Shown here: positions 27,302 through 36,422 of the stretch, one piece after another
How positions within the stretch are numbered: position 1 is the first letter of the stretch
How the letters are laid out: each line of letters begins with the position of its first letter
Assembly: GCF_007990715.1 (NCBI RefSeq)
Contig: NZ_BJWY01000027.1
Coordinates: forward strand, 1 to 63,424
Length of the DNA: 63,424 nt
DNA from: Nocardia seriolae NBRC 15557
GTDB taxonomy: Bacteria > Actinomycetota > Actinomycetes > Mycobacteriales > Mycobacteriaceae
Direction of reading: 5' to 3'
Made by a program: the position numbers and the translations under genes
The notes under the pieces: model-generated
What the model saw: only the letters and a program-made list of their open reading frames with translations
Database searches by the model: none
What the model was told of the DNA's origin: nothing

Positions 27302-27370
27302 CGGACGATCGGCTCAGGCGTCCGCGGGACCGGACGATCGGCTCAGGCGTCCGCGGGACCGGACGATCGG
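27302..27370. repeat. 29-bp tandem repeat, 2.4 copies
   Basis: Units at 27302-27330 and 27331-27359 are identical, and a partial third copy runs to 27370. The unit length is not a multiple of three, and the regulator's stop codon lies in the last-read copy, so copy number decides its C-terminus. Confidence 0.85.
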
Positions 27371-28138
27371 AAGCTCGTGCTGCATCTGCCAGTTCTCCAT
27401 GACCAGCGCGTACAGCCCGTCGCGGACCCGCAGCCGGGACTGCATGTCCAGCGGCAGCGTGTAGGTCACCGCGCCCGCGTCCCACAGCTCCCGGAATTCG
27501 GCGTGGCGCTCGAGCCGGTCGTGATAGTCCTTGGCCCACGCGGTGTGGCCGTAACGCCCCATGAACCCGCGATGAGTGGCGACGCCGAGGCCGACCCCGG
27601 TGTCCCAGTTGACCATGATCTCCCGCGCTTCCGCGGTGAACGACCATTCGAGCATGTACATGCCCGGCCGATGGGTGGGGAAGGTGTCGTAGTAGGCGCG
27701 GTTCGCCGCGATCAAGCGGCGCTGCGGCGCATAGAACGACACCAGATCGTCGGTGGACTCGTCCATTTCGGCCCGCATGATCGGGGTGATCGCGGCTTCG
27801 AACGCGTCGAATTCGGGGATCTCCAGGGCCGGTCCGATTCCGGTGATGGACGGGTAGGGCGAGGCGTAACCGGCCAGATCACAGATGTAGCGCCACTCGT
27901 CCTCGCTGGCGTGATAGGTCGTGGCCAGCACCCGCAGGATGCCGACGTCGACCTGCCCGACCTCGTCGCGCTCTACCTTGGTCAGGTAGCTCGCGGTGAT
28001 ATGGGCTTCCCCGGCTGCCTTCTCCCGGCTGAACTTTCGGTTCGCGGGCAGTTCCCCGGACTCGTGCCTGCGCAGCTCCTCACGCTTGCGCAAGAATGAA
28101 AGTTGCTGCCCCAACGACTGTTTCGAGGTCTCGTTCAC
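27314..28138 (-). CDS. XRE regulator with MmyB-type ligand domain
   Basis: A 274-aa regulator. An N-terminal XRE helix-turn-helix (about residues 8-80, with HITASYLTKVERDEVGQVD) is followed by an MmyB-type ligand-binding domain of PAS-like fold (about 100-255, with FYAPQRRLIAANRAYYDTFP and NWDTGVGLGVATHRG). This family responds to fatty-acyl or small hydrophobic ligands and often controls natural-product genes. GTG 28138 puts the HTH at the normal distance. The last about 19 residues come from the 29-bp tandem repeat. It is divergent from the P450 gene that opens the terpenoid-like cluster. Confidence 0.8.
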   Translation of the reverse strand: MNETSKQSLGQQLSFLRKREELRRHESGELPANRKFSREKAAGEAHITASYLTKVERDEVGQVDVGILRVLATTYHASEDEWRYICDLAGYASPYPSITGIGPALEIPEFDAFEAAITPIMRAEMDESTDDLVSFYAPQRRLIAANRAYYDTFPTHRPGMYMLEWSFTAEAREIMVNWDTGVGLGVATHRGFMGRYGHTAWAKDYHDRLERHAEFRELWDAGAVTYTLPLDMQSRLRVRDGLYALVMENWQMQHELPIVRSRGRLSRSSGPADA

Positions 28139-28244
28139 CACTCTCGGGTAATCCTCTCTGGTACTGCATGCACCGGCATTGTATATACGGGCGGGGTAAA
28201 TCCGGCGGCGTGGACGGCCGCTCCGCGCTGATCGATTCCGGGCC

Positions 28245-29477
28245 ATGGGGTACGAGATCGGCTCTCCGGCAGCCGAGTTGGCGACGGAAGTCTTCGAACT
28301 GGGCGACGAGTTCTTCGACGATCCGCATTCGATCTACGACCGGCTGCGCGGGCGCGGGCCGGTGCATCGGGTCCGGCTTCCCGATTCCGGCCTGGGGTGG
28401 CTGATCACCGATTACGAGGTCGCCAAGGCCGCGTTCACCGATCCCGCGATCAGCAAGGTGCTCGAGTCGCCGGGCGCGCGGGCCACGGTCGAGGCCGAGG
28501 GCGGCGATCGGCATCTGGGCGGCAGCATGTTCGCCGACATGATGGTCTTCTACGACCCGCCGGAGCACACCCGGCTGCGGGGTCTGGTCAACCGGGCTTT
28601 CAGCGGGCGGGCCATGGCGGAATCGGCGCCGCGCATCACCGAACTCGCCGATGAGCTGCTGGGTGGGCTGGCGGCTGGCGAGACCGTGGATCTGCTGGAG
28701 CGGTTCGCGGTTCCGCTCGGGATGTCGGTGATCTGCGAGTTGCTGGGCGTGCCCGGCGCGGACCGGGACGCGTTCCAGCGGTGGTCCACCAGTCTGCTGT
28801 CGAGTGAGGACAGCAACGAGGCGCGGGCGGCCGCGGTCATGGAGTTCGTCGGCTACATCGACAACCTGATCCGCGCGAAAGGCGCCGAGCCGGGCCGCGA
28901 TCTGCTGTCGGAGCTCATCGCCGCCCGCACGGACGGGGACCGGCTCAGCCACCGCGAACTGATCAGCATGGTCTTCCTGCTGCTGGTCGCGGGCTACGAG
29001 ACCACGGTGAATCTGATCGGCAACGGCATCGCCATCCTGTTGGCGGACAGGGAGCTTCAGCGTGGACTGAGCGCGGATCCGGACCGGATCCCGGCCTTCG
29101 TGGAGGAGGTGCTGCGCTACGAGGCCCCGGCCACCGAGGCAACCTTCCGCTACACCACCGCGCCGATCGTGCTGGGCGGCATCGAGATCCCGCGGGACCA
29201 GCTGATCCTGGTGTCGATGGCCGCGGCCAATCGCGATCCGGCGCAATTCCCCGACCCGCACCGATTCGACCCCGACCGCACGCCGTCCAATCACATCGCC
29301 TTCGGACACGGCATTCATCGGTGCGTCGGCGCGCCGCTGTCCCGCACCGAGGGCGTCATCGCGATCACCCGGCTGCTCGCCGCCTTCCCCGATCTCGAAC
29401 TCGCCCCCGGTACCGAATTGCGTTGGCGCAAAAGCCTTATCGTGCGCGGCTTCAGCACATTACCGGTCCGGCTCTGA
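28245..29477 (+). CDS. Cytochrome P450 of terpenoid-like cluster
   Basis: A 410-aa P450. I-helix AGYETTVN, K-helix EEVLRYEAP with ExxR, and heme loop FGHGIHRCVGAPLS. It resembles the other P450 in this window (9993) in the GHE/GYETT and NLIGNG segments and may be a paralogue. It lies 181 bp before the C-methyltransferase gene in the same direction and is divergent from the MmyB-type regulator. It probably oxidises the product of the neighbouring prenyl enzymes. No redox partner is adjacent. Confidence 0.88.
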   Translation: MGYEIGSPAAELATEVFELGDEFFDDPHSIYDRLRGRGPVHRVRLPDSGLGWLITDYEVAKAAFTDPAISKVLESPGARATVEAEGGDRHLGGSMFADMMVFYDPPEHTRLRGLVNRAFSGRAMAESAPRITELADELLGGLAAGETVDLLERFAVPLGMSVICELLGVPGADRDAFQRWSTSLLSSEDSNEARAAAVMEFVGYIDNLIRAKGAEPGRDLLSELIAARTDGDRLSHRELISMVFLLLVAGYETTVNLIGNGIAILLADRELQRGLSADPDRIPAFVEEVLRYEAPATEATFRYTTAPIVLGGIEIPRDQLILVSMAAANRDPAQFPDPHRFDPDRTPSNHIAFGHGIHRCVGAPLSRTEGVIAITRLLAAFPDLELAPGTELRWRKSLIVRGFSTLPVRL

Positions 29478-29658
29478 CTTCACGCGGGCTCGGCGGCGCC
29501 AACCACGGCGGACGTGTTGATCGCGACACGGCCGCTACGGCGGCTCCGAGCGCTAAAATGGTGCGACGCCGCCGAAGTCGCCATCGCTGATCTCGGAATC
29601 TCAGCGGGGCAGGGCTGCTGTCGGTGGCAAACCTCCACCGTGCCGAGGAGGGGGATCG

Positions 29659-30519
29659 ATGGCGCGTGTCATCAAGGTCGTACGCAACGAGTACGAACGT
29701 CAATTGCAGAACGACTGGGACCGCAAGACCAGCGATCCGATCAACCTGTTGCTCGGTCGCAATGACGATCTCTACCACCATCATTTCGCGGTGGGAGATT
29801 TCGACCGGTCGGTATTGGTGGTGCCGCCGGAACTCCGGGAAATGGCCATCCTCGACGAGATGCACCGCATGGAGTCGGCGCAGGTCGGCCTGATTCTCGA
29901 GGCGCTGGCCGCGCTGCCGCCGGGAGCCCGCGTCATGGACGGCGGCTCCGGTCGCGGCGGCACCAGTTTCATGATCAGCCGGCGGTTCGGCGCGGAGGTC
30001 GTCGGCGTCAATTTCTGTCGCCATCACATCGAATTCGCCGAGCGGCTGGGACACGAGCACGGCTGGGACGACCTGGTGAGCTTCCGGTTCGCGAACATGG
30101 CCGAAACCGGGCTGCCGGACAACTCCTTCGACGCCATCGTCACCAACGAGACCACCATGTATGTCGATCTGGACGAGGCGTTCGCCGAATTCGCCAGGCT
30201 GCTGCGCCCGGGCGGGAGCTTCGTCTGTGTGACGTGGTGCGGCAACGACATCGTGGACGGCGACCGGCACGACATCGACGCGATCGACGCCCATTACGTC
30301 TGCCACATCCACGACAGATCGCACTATTTCGCCATGCTCGCCCGGCACGGATTGATCCCATCGCTGGTGCGCGACTACACCATCGACGCGATTCCGTACT
30401 GGGAACTGCGCTCGCACTCTTCGCACGCGACCGGTGTCGAACCGTTCTATCTGCATGCCTACCGTGCCGATCGGCGCAACTACCTCGTTATCCGGGCCGA
30501 GGCCCGTAAATACCGGTAA
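29659..30519 (+). CDS. Geranyl-diphosphate C-methyltransferase homologue
   Basis: A 286-aa SAM methyltransferase matching the geranyl diphosphate 2-C-methyltransferase family of 2-methylisoborneol pathways. The diagnostic blocks are all present: DPINLLLGRNDDLYHHH, MESAQVGLIL, the SAM motif DGGSGRGGTSF, NETTMYVDLDEAFAEF, DAHYVCHIH and IPYWELRSHSS-TGVEPF. In the known enzyme these bind SAM and the Mg-diphosphate of GPP and add a methyl group to C2. GAGGAGGGGG precedes ATG 29659. The chain length used here may differ. It is followed 41 nt later by a prenyl diphosphate synthase. Confidence 0.85.
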   Translation: MARVIKVVRNEYERQLQNDWDRKTSDPINLLLGRNDDLYHHHFAVGDFDRSVLVVPPELREMAILDEMHRMESAQVGLILEALAALPPGARVMDGGSGRGGTSFMISRRFGAEVVGVNFCRHHIEFAERLGHEHGWDDLVSFRFANMAETGLPDNSFDAIVTNETTMYVDLDEAFAEFARLLRPGGSFVCVTWCGNDIVDGDRHDIDAIDAHYVCHIHDRSHYFAMLARHGLIPSLVRDYTIDAIPYWELRSHSSHATGVEPFYLHAYRADRRNYLVIRAEARKYR

Positions 30520-30560
30520 TCCCCGATCTCGGGGCGATCGAGCGAAATCCGAGGCACGCC

Positions 30561-31613
30561 ATGATGATTCCCGCCCGAAAGCCGAACACCGTCGAATCGT
30601 CCACGGCCGCGACGAGATCGGCCGCAGACCTGCTGGCCGCGGCGCGTGCGACGGTGTTGCCGGTGCTCCGGCCGGTCATAGACCGGCTACCGGAGCCCCT
30701 GTGCCACCTGGCCGGATACCACCTGGGCTGGTGGGACGCCCACGGCGGCCCGGAACAGGGTGCCGCGGGCAAAATGCTGCGCCCGGCCCTGGTCCTCGCC
30801 GCCGCGGCCGCCTGCGGAGATTGCACTCACGCCGCCGCGCCCGCCGCGGCGGTGGAGTTGATCCACAATTTCACGCTGCTGCACGACGACGTCGTGGACG
30901 GCGATCGGCTGCGGCGCGGCCGGGAGACGGTCTGGAGCCGCTGGGGCATCCCCGCCGCCATCATGCTGGGCGACGCCATGCACGCTGCCGCTGTGGCACA
31001 ACTGATTTCGCGATTACCGGCCCACCTGTCGACCGCGGCGGCGAATCGCCTGGAGGACGCGGTGATCGATATCTCCCTGGGCCAGCACCGGGACTGCGAA
31101 TTCGAACGGCGGACCCGTGTCGACCTCACCGAATACACCGACATGGCGGCCGCCAAGACGGGTTCCCTCTTCGGCGCGTCCTGCGCGCTGGGCGCACTCG
31201 TCGCCCACGCCGATCCGGAGACCGTGGCGGCCATGGAAGAATTCGGCCGCGAACTGGGCGTCGCCTGCCAGCTCACCGACGACATCCTGGGCATCTGGGG
31301 CGACCCCGCGATCACCGGGAAACCGGTCGGCAGCGACCTCGCCCGCCGTAAGAAGACGATGCCGGTGCTGGCGGCCCTGGCTTCGGAAACGCCCGAAGGC
31401 GAGGAGTTTTCCGCGCTGTACCGCTCCGAGCGGGCATTCATCGCGGCCGATATCGCGCGCGCCACCCACCTCGTCGAGGCCACCGATGCTCGAAGTACGG
31501 TGCGGCGCAAGGCCGACGAACGTCTGGCGGCCGCGCTGGCCGTCCTGCCCGACGGCACGGTACCGGCCGACCTGCTGACCCTCGTGGACGCGATCGTCCA
31601 CCGCGACCGCTGA
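30561..31613 (+). CDS. Polyprenyl diphosphate synthase
   Basis: A 350-aa trans-isoprenyl diphosphate synthase. The first Asp-rich motif is LLHDDVVDGDRLRRG (about residues 108-122), and the second is QLTDDILGIWGD (about 235-246) with the following GKPVGSDLARRKKT. It condenses IPP with allylic diphosphates. The sequence resembles the prenyltransferases listed as cargo of family 2 encapsulins, which neighbour GPP methyltransferases, but no encapsulin shell gene is in this window. Two adjacent ATGs (30561, 30564) are possible. It supplies substrate to the methyltransferase by context. Confidence 0.88.
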   Translation: MMIPARKPNTVESSTAATRSAADLLAAARATVLPVLRPVIDRLPEPLCHLAGYHLGWWDAHGGPEQGAAGKMLRPALVLAAAAACGDCTHAAAPAAAVELIHNFTLLHDDVVDGDRLRRGRETVWSRWGIPAAIMLGDAMHAAAVAQLISRLPAHLSTAAANRLEDAVIDISLGQHRDCEFERRTRVDLTEYTDMAAAKTGSLFGASCALGALVAHADPETVAAMEEFGRELGVACQLTDDILGIWGDPAITGKPVGSDLARRKKTMPVLAALASETPEGEEFSALYRSERAFIAADIARATHLVEATDARSTVRRKADERLAAALAVLPDGTVPADLLTLVDAIVHRDR

Positions 31614-31876
31614 ATCGGCGGTGAGCCTCCTCACCGGATCCGTTCGCGATTGGGGGACACAGCTTTACAGCCCGACATCCGAATGCCATCCGTACGTCAC
31701 CACCGGGGCACCGTCGATGATCGCGACTGTCTCTCGCACCCGGTGCCGGTCGACGAGCCTCCAATCGCCCGGTGTCCGCACTCGACGCGATTCCTCCGTT
31801 CATGCTTCGTGTCGGCCACGGACTCGCGGACACCTCGGCACCGGGTGCGCTCACCGTCGCGCACCCGGAGGTTCCG

Positions 31877-32341
31877 ATGTACGAATCGTGTTGTTCCCCG
31901 CACGAAGCGGCCCACGTCCTGCGAGCGCGCTATGGACTACCGGTGGAGATGTACGCCGACCGGCCCCTGCTCACCATCGGCGCGGCCGTCGAGGCCCTGG
32001 GCGTGCCGCGCACCCTGGGCGAGCAGGTGCGTGAGCGGCTGTCGTGGGTGCCGTCCATACCCGTGATCGCCGACCCGCGCGAGCGCGGCTGGACCTTCCT
32101 GATCGCGCCGCCGCTCCCGTATCACCCGGTCCCGCAGCGACTTCGGATCTTCCTCCAGGGGTACGGCGTCACCCTCCCGGGCCGGGGCAGCCGGATCATG
32201 CTGCCGACCTCCGACCGCGAACCGGGCTGGCACTGGGTCAGCGAACCGGAGCAGGGGCGGCTGCGCCTGCCGCACCGGGCGATCGTGCTGGCCGCCGTCC
32301 GGCTCGCGATTCTGCAAGGCCCCGACCGGGTCCCGGCCTGA
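31877..32341 (+). CDS. Hypothetical 154-aa protein
   Basis: ATG 31877 is chosen for its GGAGG site 7 nt upstream. The protein begins MYESCCSPHEAAHVLRARYGLP and shows mixed alpha/beta character with RGWTFLIAPPLPYHPVP and GWHWVSEPEQGRLRLPHR. It has no signal, membrane segment or recognised domain. It is in the same direction as the terpenoid-like genes but 263 nt after them, so cluster membership is uncertain. It converges on the DeoR gene. Confidence 0.55.
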   Translation: MYESCCSPHEAAHVLRARYGLPVEMYADRPLLTIGAAVEALGVPRTLGEQVRERLSWVPSIPVIADPRERGWTFLIAPPLPYHPVPQRLRIFLQGYGVTLPGRGSRIMLPTSDREPGWHWVSEPEQGRLRLPHRAIVLAAVRLAILQGPDRVPA

Positions 32342-32348
32342 GCGCGGG

Positions 32349-33137
32349 TCAGACCAGATCCACTCGCGTTCCGGCCGCGCGGATGGCGGCGACCGTCTCC
32401 GGGTCGGCGTCGGTATCGGTGACCAGGACGTGGACCGCCTCGATCGGGCAGATGCGGGCCAGGGCCGTGGACACCAGCTTGTCCGAGGTGGTGGCGACAA
32501 TGGTCTGCTCGGCGCGGCGGACCATTTCGGTACTGACCCCGGCCTCGTCCAGGTGCCGACACTGCGCGCCGCCCTCGGCGGAGATGGCGTTCACGCCCAG
32601 CACGACCGTGTTCATCCGCAATTCGGCCAGCGCGCGTTCGGCCAGCGGCCCGTGCAGTTCGTAGGACTCGCGCCGCGCCATGCCGCCCAGGCAGATGGTG
32701 CGCAGGTGCGGCCGCAGCACCAGTTCGGCCGCGATATTGAGGGCATTGGTGACAATGGTGAGCTGCTCGTCCTCGGCCGCCGACGGGTCGGTGCGCCCGG
32801 CCAGGGCGCGGGCCACCGCGGTGGTGGTGGTGCCGCCGTTGAGGCCCACCACCGCCGACGAATCCACCAGCGCCGCAGTGTGTTCGGCGATGCGCTCCCG
32901 GGCGCGGTCGCCGTGCCGGTAGCGGGCGGGCAGATCGTAGGCCACCGCCGTCGCCACGATGCCGCCGTGGGTGCGGGTGGCCAGCTGCTGATCGGCCAGC
33001 GCGGTGAAGTCGCGGCGCACGGTGGCGGTCGAGACCCCCAGCCGTTCGGCCGCCTCCTCCACCGACAATCTGCCCGACTCGGCCAGCAGCTCCAGCAGCC
33101 GATTCCAGCGCTGGGGCCGATCGGCGGGCGCGGTCAC
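32349..33137 (-). CDS. DeoR-family regulator (AgaR-like)
   Basis: A 262-aa DeoR regulator. The N-terminal winged helix is RWNRLLELLAESGRLSVEEAAERLGVSTATVRRDF. The C-terminal sugar-phosphate sensor domain (from about 75) has GLNGGTTTTAVARAL and ends near VTDTDADPETV. Start GTG 33137 fits the family. It is divergent from the AgaS/ROK/NagA/aldolase operon and probably represses it until an amino-sugar phosphate binds. The TGATC repeats at 33312-33357 are likely sites. Confidence 0.82.
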   Translation of the reverse strand: MTAPADRPQRWNRLLELLAESGRLSVEEAAERLGVSTATVRRDFTALADQQLATRTHGGIVATAVAYDLPARYRHGDRARERIAEHTAALVDSSAVVGLNGGTTTTAVARALAGRTDPSAAEDEQLTIVTNALNIAAELVLRPHLRTICLGGMARRESYELHGPLAERALAELRMNTVVLGVNAISAEGGAQCRHLDEAGVSTEMVRRAEQTIVATTSDKLVSTALARICPIEAVHVLVTDTDADPETVAAIRAAGTRVDLV

Positions 33138-33311
33138 TCGACGCCGCCCGCGGTCGGGCCGGCGACCGGGCGCTTCTCGATGCGCGCGAACAGGATTGCA
33201 ACAGGCACGATGCCGACGGTAGAGACCGCGAACGGATATTGCCAAGCCGTGTCGTGTCGGCCGCCGAATTTTCCTCAGCGCGACCATGATCGGACCTGCG
33301 CTCCACATGCG

Positions 33312-33357
33312 TGATCGTTTCTGATCATTTCGCTTGCCAAGTTGACGTGAACGATCA
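33312..33357. promoter_or_regulatory. Repeated operator before the AgaS operon
   Basis: Tandem TGATCGTTTC-TGATCATTTC (33312-33331) is followed by AACGATCA (33350-33357), the complement of TGATCGTT. Multiple short repeats of this type are usual for DeoR regulators of the AgaR group. The site ends 20 bp before the AgaS start. Confidence 0.55.
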
Positions 33358-33376
33358 TTGGTCGCAATCTGGTGAC

Positions 33377-34285
33377 GTGTTCACACCCGCCGATCCGCTC
33401 CCCGGGACGCATCTGTCCGCCGAGATCCGCACCCAGCCCGACGATTGGGCCCGCGCCCGCGAAATCGCCGACCGGTACTCCGGCCTGCTCCCGCACCCCG
33501 GCGAGCGCGTGGCCGTACTCGGCTGCGGCACTTCGCTGTTCATCGCTCGCGCCTACGCGGCGCTGCGGGAGGAGCTGGGGCAGGGGCTGACCGACGCCTG
33601 GCCCGCCGGTCAGGTTCCGGCTCGGGACTACGACAGGTTTCTGGTGATCTGCCGATCCGGGACCACCACCGAGGTGCTCGACGCCATGCGCGCCCTCCCG
33701 GCCGGTCCGGCGCGAACCGTCATCGGTTCCAGCCCGGGCACGCCCGCGCTGGAACTGGGTGACGCCATCCTCATGGCCGAGATCGACGAGCGGTCGGTGG
33801 TGCAGTCCCGGTTCGCGACCACCACGCTGGCCCTGCTGCGCTGGCACCTGGGCCAGGATCTGGCACCGGTGATCGAGCAGGCCCGCGCGGCCCTGGCCGA
33901 GGATCCGGCGCTCACCCTCGCCGAAGTCCGGGCCGCGCAACAGATCACCTTCGTCGGGATGGGTTTCGCGGCGGCGCTGGGGGACGAGGCGGCGCTGAAA
34001 CTGCGTGAGGCGAGCCAGAGTTGGACCGAGTCCTACCTGGCCACCGAATACCGGCACGGGCCCATCAGCATTGCCGCGCCGGGCCGCGCGGTCTGGGGCC
34101 TGGGTGCACTGCCCGAGGGGCTCGCCGACCAGGTGGCCGCCGCCGGAGCGCATGTCGAACTGCGGGCGGCCGACCCGATGGCGGAGCTGGTCCGGGTGCA
34201 TCGGCTGTGCCTGCTGCGGGCCGCGGACCTCGGTGTGGATCCGGATAATCCGCGCAATCTGAGCCGGTCGGTCATCCTCGGCTGA
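33377..34285 (+). CDS. agaS: SIS-domain amino-sugar-phosphate deaminase/isomerase (AgaS)
   Basis: A 302-aa protein with two SIS domains. The first has VLGCGTSLFIARAYA (about residue 49) and VICRSGTTTEVLD; the second has VGMGFAAALGDEAALKLRE and ATEYRHGPISIA. This is the AgaS/GlmS-isomerase-like arrangement that deaminates and isomerises galactosamine-6-P (or glucosamine-6-P) to a ketohexose phosphate and ammonia. Start GTG 33377 is the first in frame after the operator. Its stop overlaps the ROK kinase start (TGATG), so the genes are coupled. Confidence 0.8.
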   Translation: MFTPADPLPGTHLSAEIRTQPDDWARAREIADRYSGLLPHPGERVAVLGCGTSLFIARAYAALREELGQGLTDAWPAGQVPARDYDRFLVICRSGTTTEVLDAMRALPAGPARTVIGSSPGTPALELGDAILMAEIDERSVVQSRFATTTLALLRWHLGQDLAPVIEQARAALAEDPALTLAEVRAAQQITFVGMGFAAALGDEAALKLREASQSWTESYLATEYRHGPISIAAPGRAVWGLGALPEGLADQVAAAGAHVELRAADPMAELVRVHRLCLLRAADLGVDPDNPRNLSRSVILG

Positions 34286-35244
34286 TGAGTGTTCCGATCA
34301 GTTCCCCTTCGCTGGTTGCCGAGCCGCTCGGCGACGACGATCTGGTGCTCGGCGTCGATATCGGCGGCACCACCGTCAAGGCCGAGATCAGTGCGGCCGC
34401 CGGGCCCGCCCTGGTGGCGGAGTCCGTGCCGACGCCACGGGGTGAGGCCGCGCTCGACGCGGCCGCCGACCTCGGCGCGCGGCTGCTGGACCGGCTGGCG
34501 CTCGCGGACCGGCAGCGGGTGCGGCGCGCGGCCGCGCTGCTGCCCGGGCTGGTCGACTCCGAGCGCGGCATCGCCGTCTTCAGCGCGAACATCGGATGGC
34601 GGGATGTGGTGGTGGGCGCGCGATTCGCCGACCGGTGGGCCATGCCGGTCCTCATCGAGCACGATGTGGCGGCGGCGGGCTGGGCCGAATGGCGCTTCGG
34701 CGCGGGCCGCGGCCACGACACCGTCTGCGTCGTCATCATCGGCACCGGAATCAGCGGAACCCTCTCCGTCGCGGGGCGTTTCGTGCGCGGCGGCATCGGG
34801 CAGGCGGGCGAGTACGGGCACATTCCGGTGCGTCGCGATCATGGGATTCCCTGTCCCTGTGGCAATGTCGGTTGTGTCGAGACGGTGGCGTCGGCCACCG
34901 GCATCGCCCGGGCGTATCGGGCCCGCACCGGCGAAGAGGGTGTCGACGCCGCCGCGGTGTTCGCCCGTGCGACCCTGGACCCGGTGGCCCGCGCGGTCGT
35001 GGACGACGCCGTCGACGCGCTGGCAGACGGCCTGCTCGGCGTGATCCATGCCGTCTGCCCGGAATTGATCGTGCTCGGCGGCGGATTGGCCGGTGCCGGA
35101 AGCGAGCTGGCCGATCGGCTGCACGGCGCGCTGGCGGCCCGGTTGCGGGTCGCGCCCGTGCCGCAGGTACGGATCGGGGAATACGGGGCGCGGGCCGGAC
35201 TGCGCGGGGCGGCGCTGCTGGCGCGGCGCGGAGCGCTCGCGTGA
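34285..35244 (+). CDS. ROK-family amino-sugar kinase
   Basis: A 319-aa ROK kinase. The ATP phosphate motif is VLGVDIGGTTVKAE (about residues 22-35), the catalytic Asp is in IEHDVAAAGWAEW, and the ROK zinc signature GEYGHIPV...CPCGNVGCVE carries His and three Cys ligands. It is expected to phosphorylate N-acetylgalactosamine or N-acetylglucosamine at O6. ATG overlaps the AgaS stop, and its own stop overlaps the NagA start (GTGA). Confidence 0.85.
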   Translation: MSVPISSPSLVAEPLGDDDLVLGVDIGGTTVKAEISAAAGPALVAESVPTPRGEAALDAAADLGARLLDRLALADRQRVRRAAALLPGLVDSERGIAVFSANIGWRDVVVGARFADRWAMPVLIEHDVAAAGWAEWRFGAGRGHDTVCVVIIGTGISGTLSVAGRFVRGGIGQAGEYGHIPVRRDHGIPCPCGNVGCVETVASATGIARAYRARTGEEGVDAAAVFARATLDPVARAVVDDAVDALADGLLGVIHAVCPELIVLGGGLAGAGSELADRLHGALAARLRVAPVPQVRIGEYGARAGLRGAALLARRGALA

Positions 35245-36422
35245 ACGATGTGGATGCTGGCAGCGTGGCCGAGTACGGCGTATCGCACGTGCGCGGGCGA
35301 GTCATCGCTCCCGCCGCACAATTCGAGGACGCGGTGGTATCGGTGCACGGTGACCGCGTGGTCGCGGTCGAGGACCTCCCGAATTGGCGTGCGCTGCATC
35401 CGGAATCGGCCGAACCCGAATACCTGGGCACGGTGCTGCCCGGACTGGTGGACATCCACAATCACGGCGGGGCCGGGCATCGCATGGACACCACCGATCC
35501 GGCCGAGGCCACGGCGGCCGCCGAATTCCACCGCTCGCGCGGCACCACCACGCTGCTCGCGGCGCTGGTGACCGCCGAACCCGATCTCATGCTCGCCCAG
35601 GCCGGCACCCTGCGCGGGCTCGCCGAGGCCGGGGTGATCGGCGGAATCCACTGCGAGGGACCGTGTCTGGCGAAGACCCGGTGCGGCGCCCACGATCCGG
35701 ACCGGCTGCGTCTGCCCGATCCGGAATGGACGGCCAGGCTGCTCGACGCGAGCGGGGGATGGCTGCGCATCATGACTCTCGCCCCGGAATTGCCGGGCGC
35801 CCGGGAGCTGGCGCGAGAACTCGCCGACGTGGGCGTCACGGTCTCGCTGGGGCACACCGACGCCGACTACGCGACCTTCTCGAAGGCGCTGTGGCCCAGC
35901 GGTTTCGCGACCTCGGTCACCCATCTGGGCAATGGGATGCCACCCATGCACCACCGTGCCCCCGGGCCGGTGGCCGCCGCCATCACCGCGGCCGCGCGGG
36001 ATCGCGTCGTGGTCGAACTCATCGGGGACGGTGTGCACGTCGAACCCGGTTTCGCCGCCATGGTTTTCGCCACCGCCGACCGGGTCGCGCTGATCACCGA
36101 CGCCATGCAGGCCGCGGGCATGCCCGACGGCGAGTACCGATTGGGCCCGCAGCCGGTCGTGGTGCGCGACGGCGTGGCCCGGGTGCCCGGCGGCTCGATC
36201 GCGGGCGGCACCGCCGATCTGCTGCGGTGTGTGCGCTGGGCGGTGCGCGAATGCGGTGTGCCACTGCGCGATGCGGTCCGGGCCGCCACCCTGACCCCCG
36301 CCGCCGCGGCCGGACTCTCCGATGTCGGCGATCTGCGTCCGGGCTGCCGCGCCGATCTGCTGGTGGTCGACGAGGAGCTGCGGCCGCGCCGGGTCCTCTA
36401 CCGGGGACGGTGGTCGAGATGA
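35241..36422 (+). CDS. nagA: N-acetylhexosamine-6-phosphate deacetylase
   Basis: A 393-aa amidohydrolase of the NagA/AgaA family. Metal and catalytic residues are visible: DIHNHGGAGH, HCEGPCLAKTRCGAHDP (Glu ligand), SLGHTDADY (His), THLGNGMPPMHHRAPG (His) and LITDAMQAAG (Asp). It removes acetate from GlcNAc-6-P or GalNAc-6-P. GTG 35241 overlaps the ROK stop by four bases, and the aldolase ATG overlaps its own stop, giving a tightly coupled operon. Confidence 0.85.
   Translation: MNDVDAGSVAEYGVSHVRGRVIAPAAQFEDAVVSVHGDRVVAVEDLPNWRALHPESAEPEYLGTVLPGLVDIHNHGGAGHRMDTTDPAEATAAAEFHRSRGTTTLLAALVTAEPDLMLAQAGTLRGLAEAGVIGGIHCEGPCLAKTRCGAHDPDRLRLPDPEWTARLLDASGGWLRIMTLAPELPGARELARELADVGVTVSLGHTDADYATFSKALWPSGFATSVTHLGNGMPPMHHRAPGPVAAAITAAARDRVVVELIGDGVHVEPGFAAMVFATADRVALITDAMQAAGMPDGEYRLGPQPVVVRDGVARVPGGSIAGGTADLLRCVRWAVRECGVPLRDAVRAATLTPAAAAGLSDVGDLRPGCRADLLVVDEELRPRRVLYRGRWSR

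Noticed and set aside
27302..27370. 29-bp repeats as a CRISPR array
   Set aside because: The units are directly abutting without spacers and lie inside a coding region. No cas gene is present.
33377..34285. AgaS-like gene as a glucosamine-6-phosphate synthase (GlmS)
   Set aside because: It has only the two SIS domains; the N-terminal glutaminase domain of GlmS is absent, and the operon context is catabolic.
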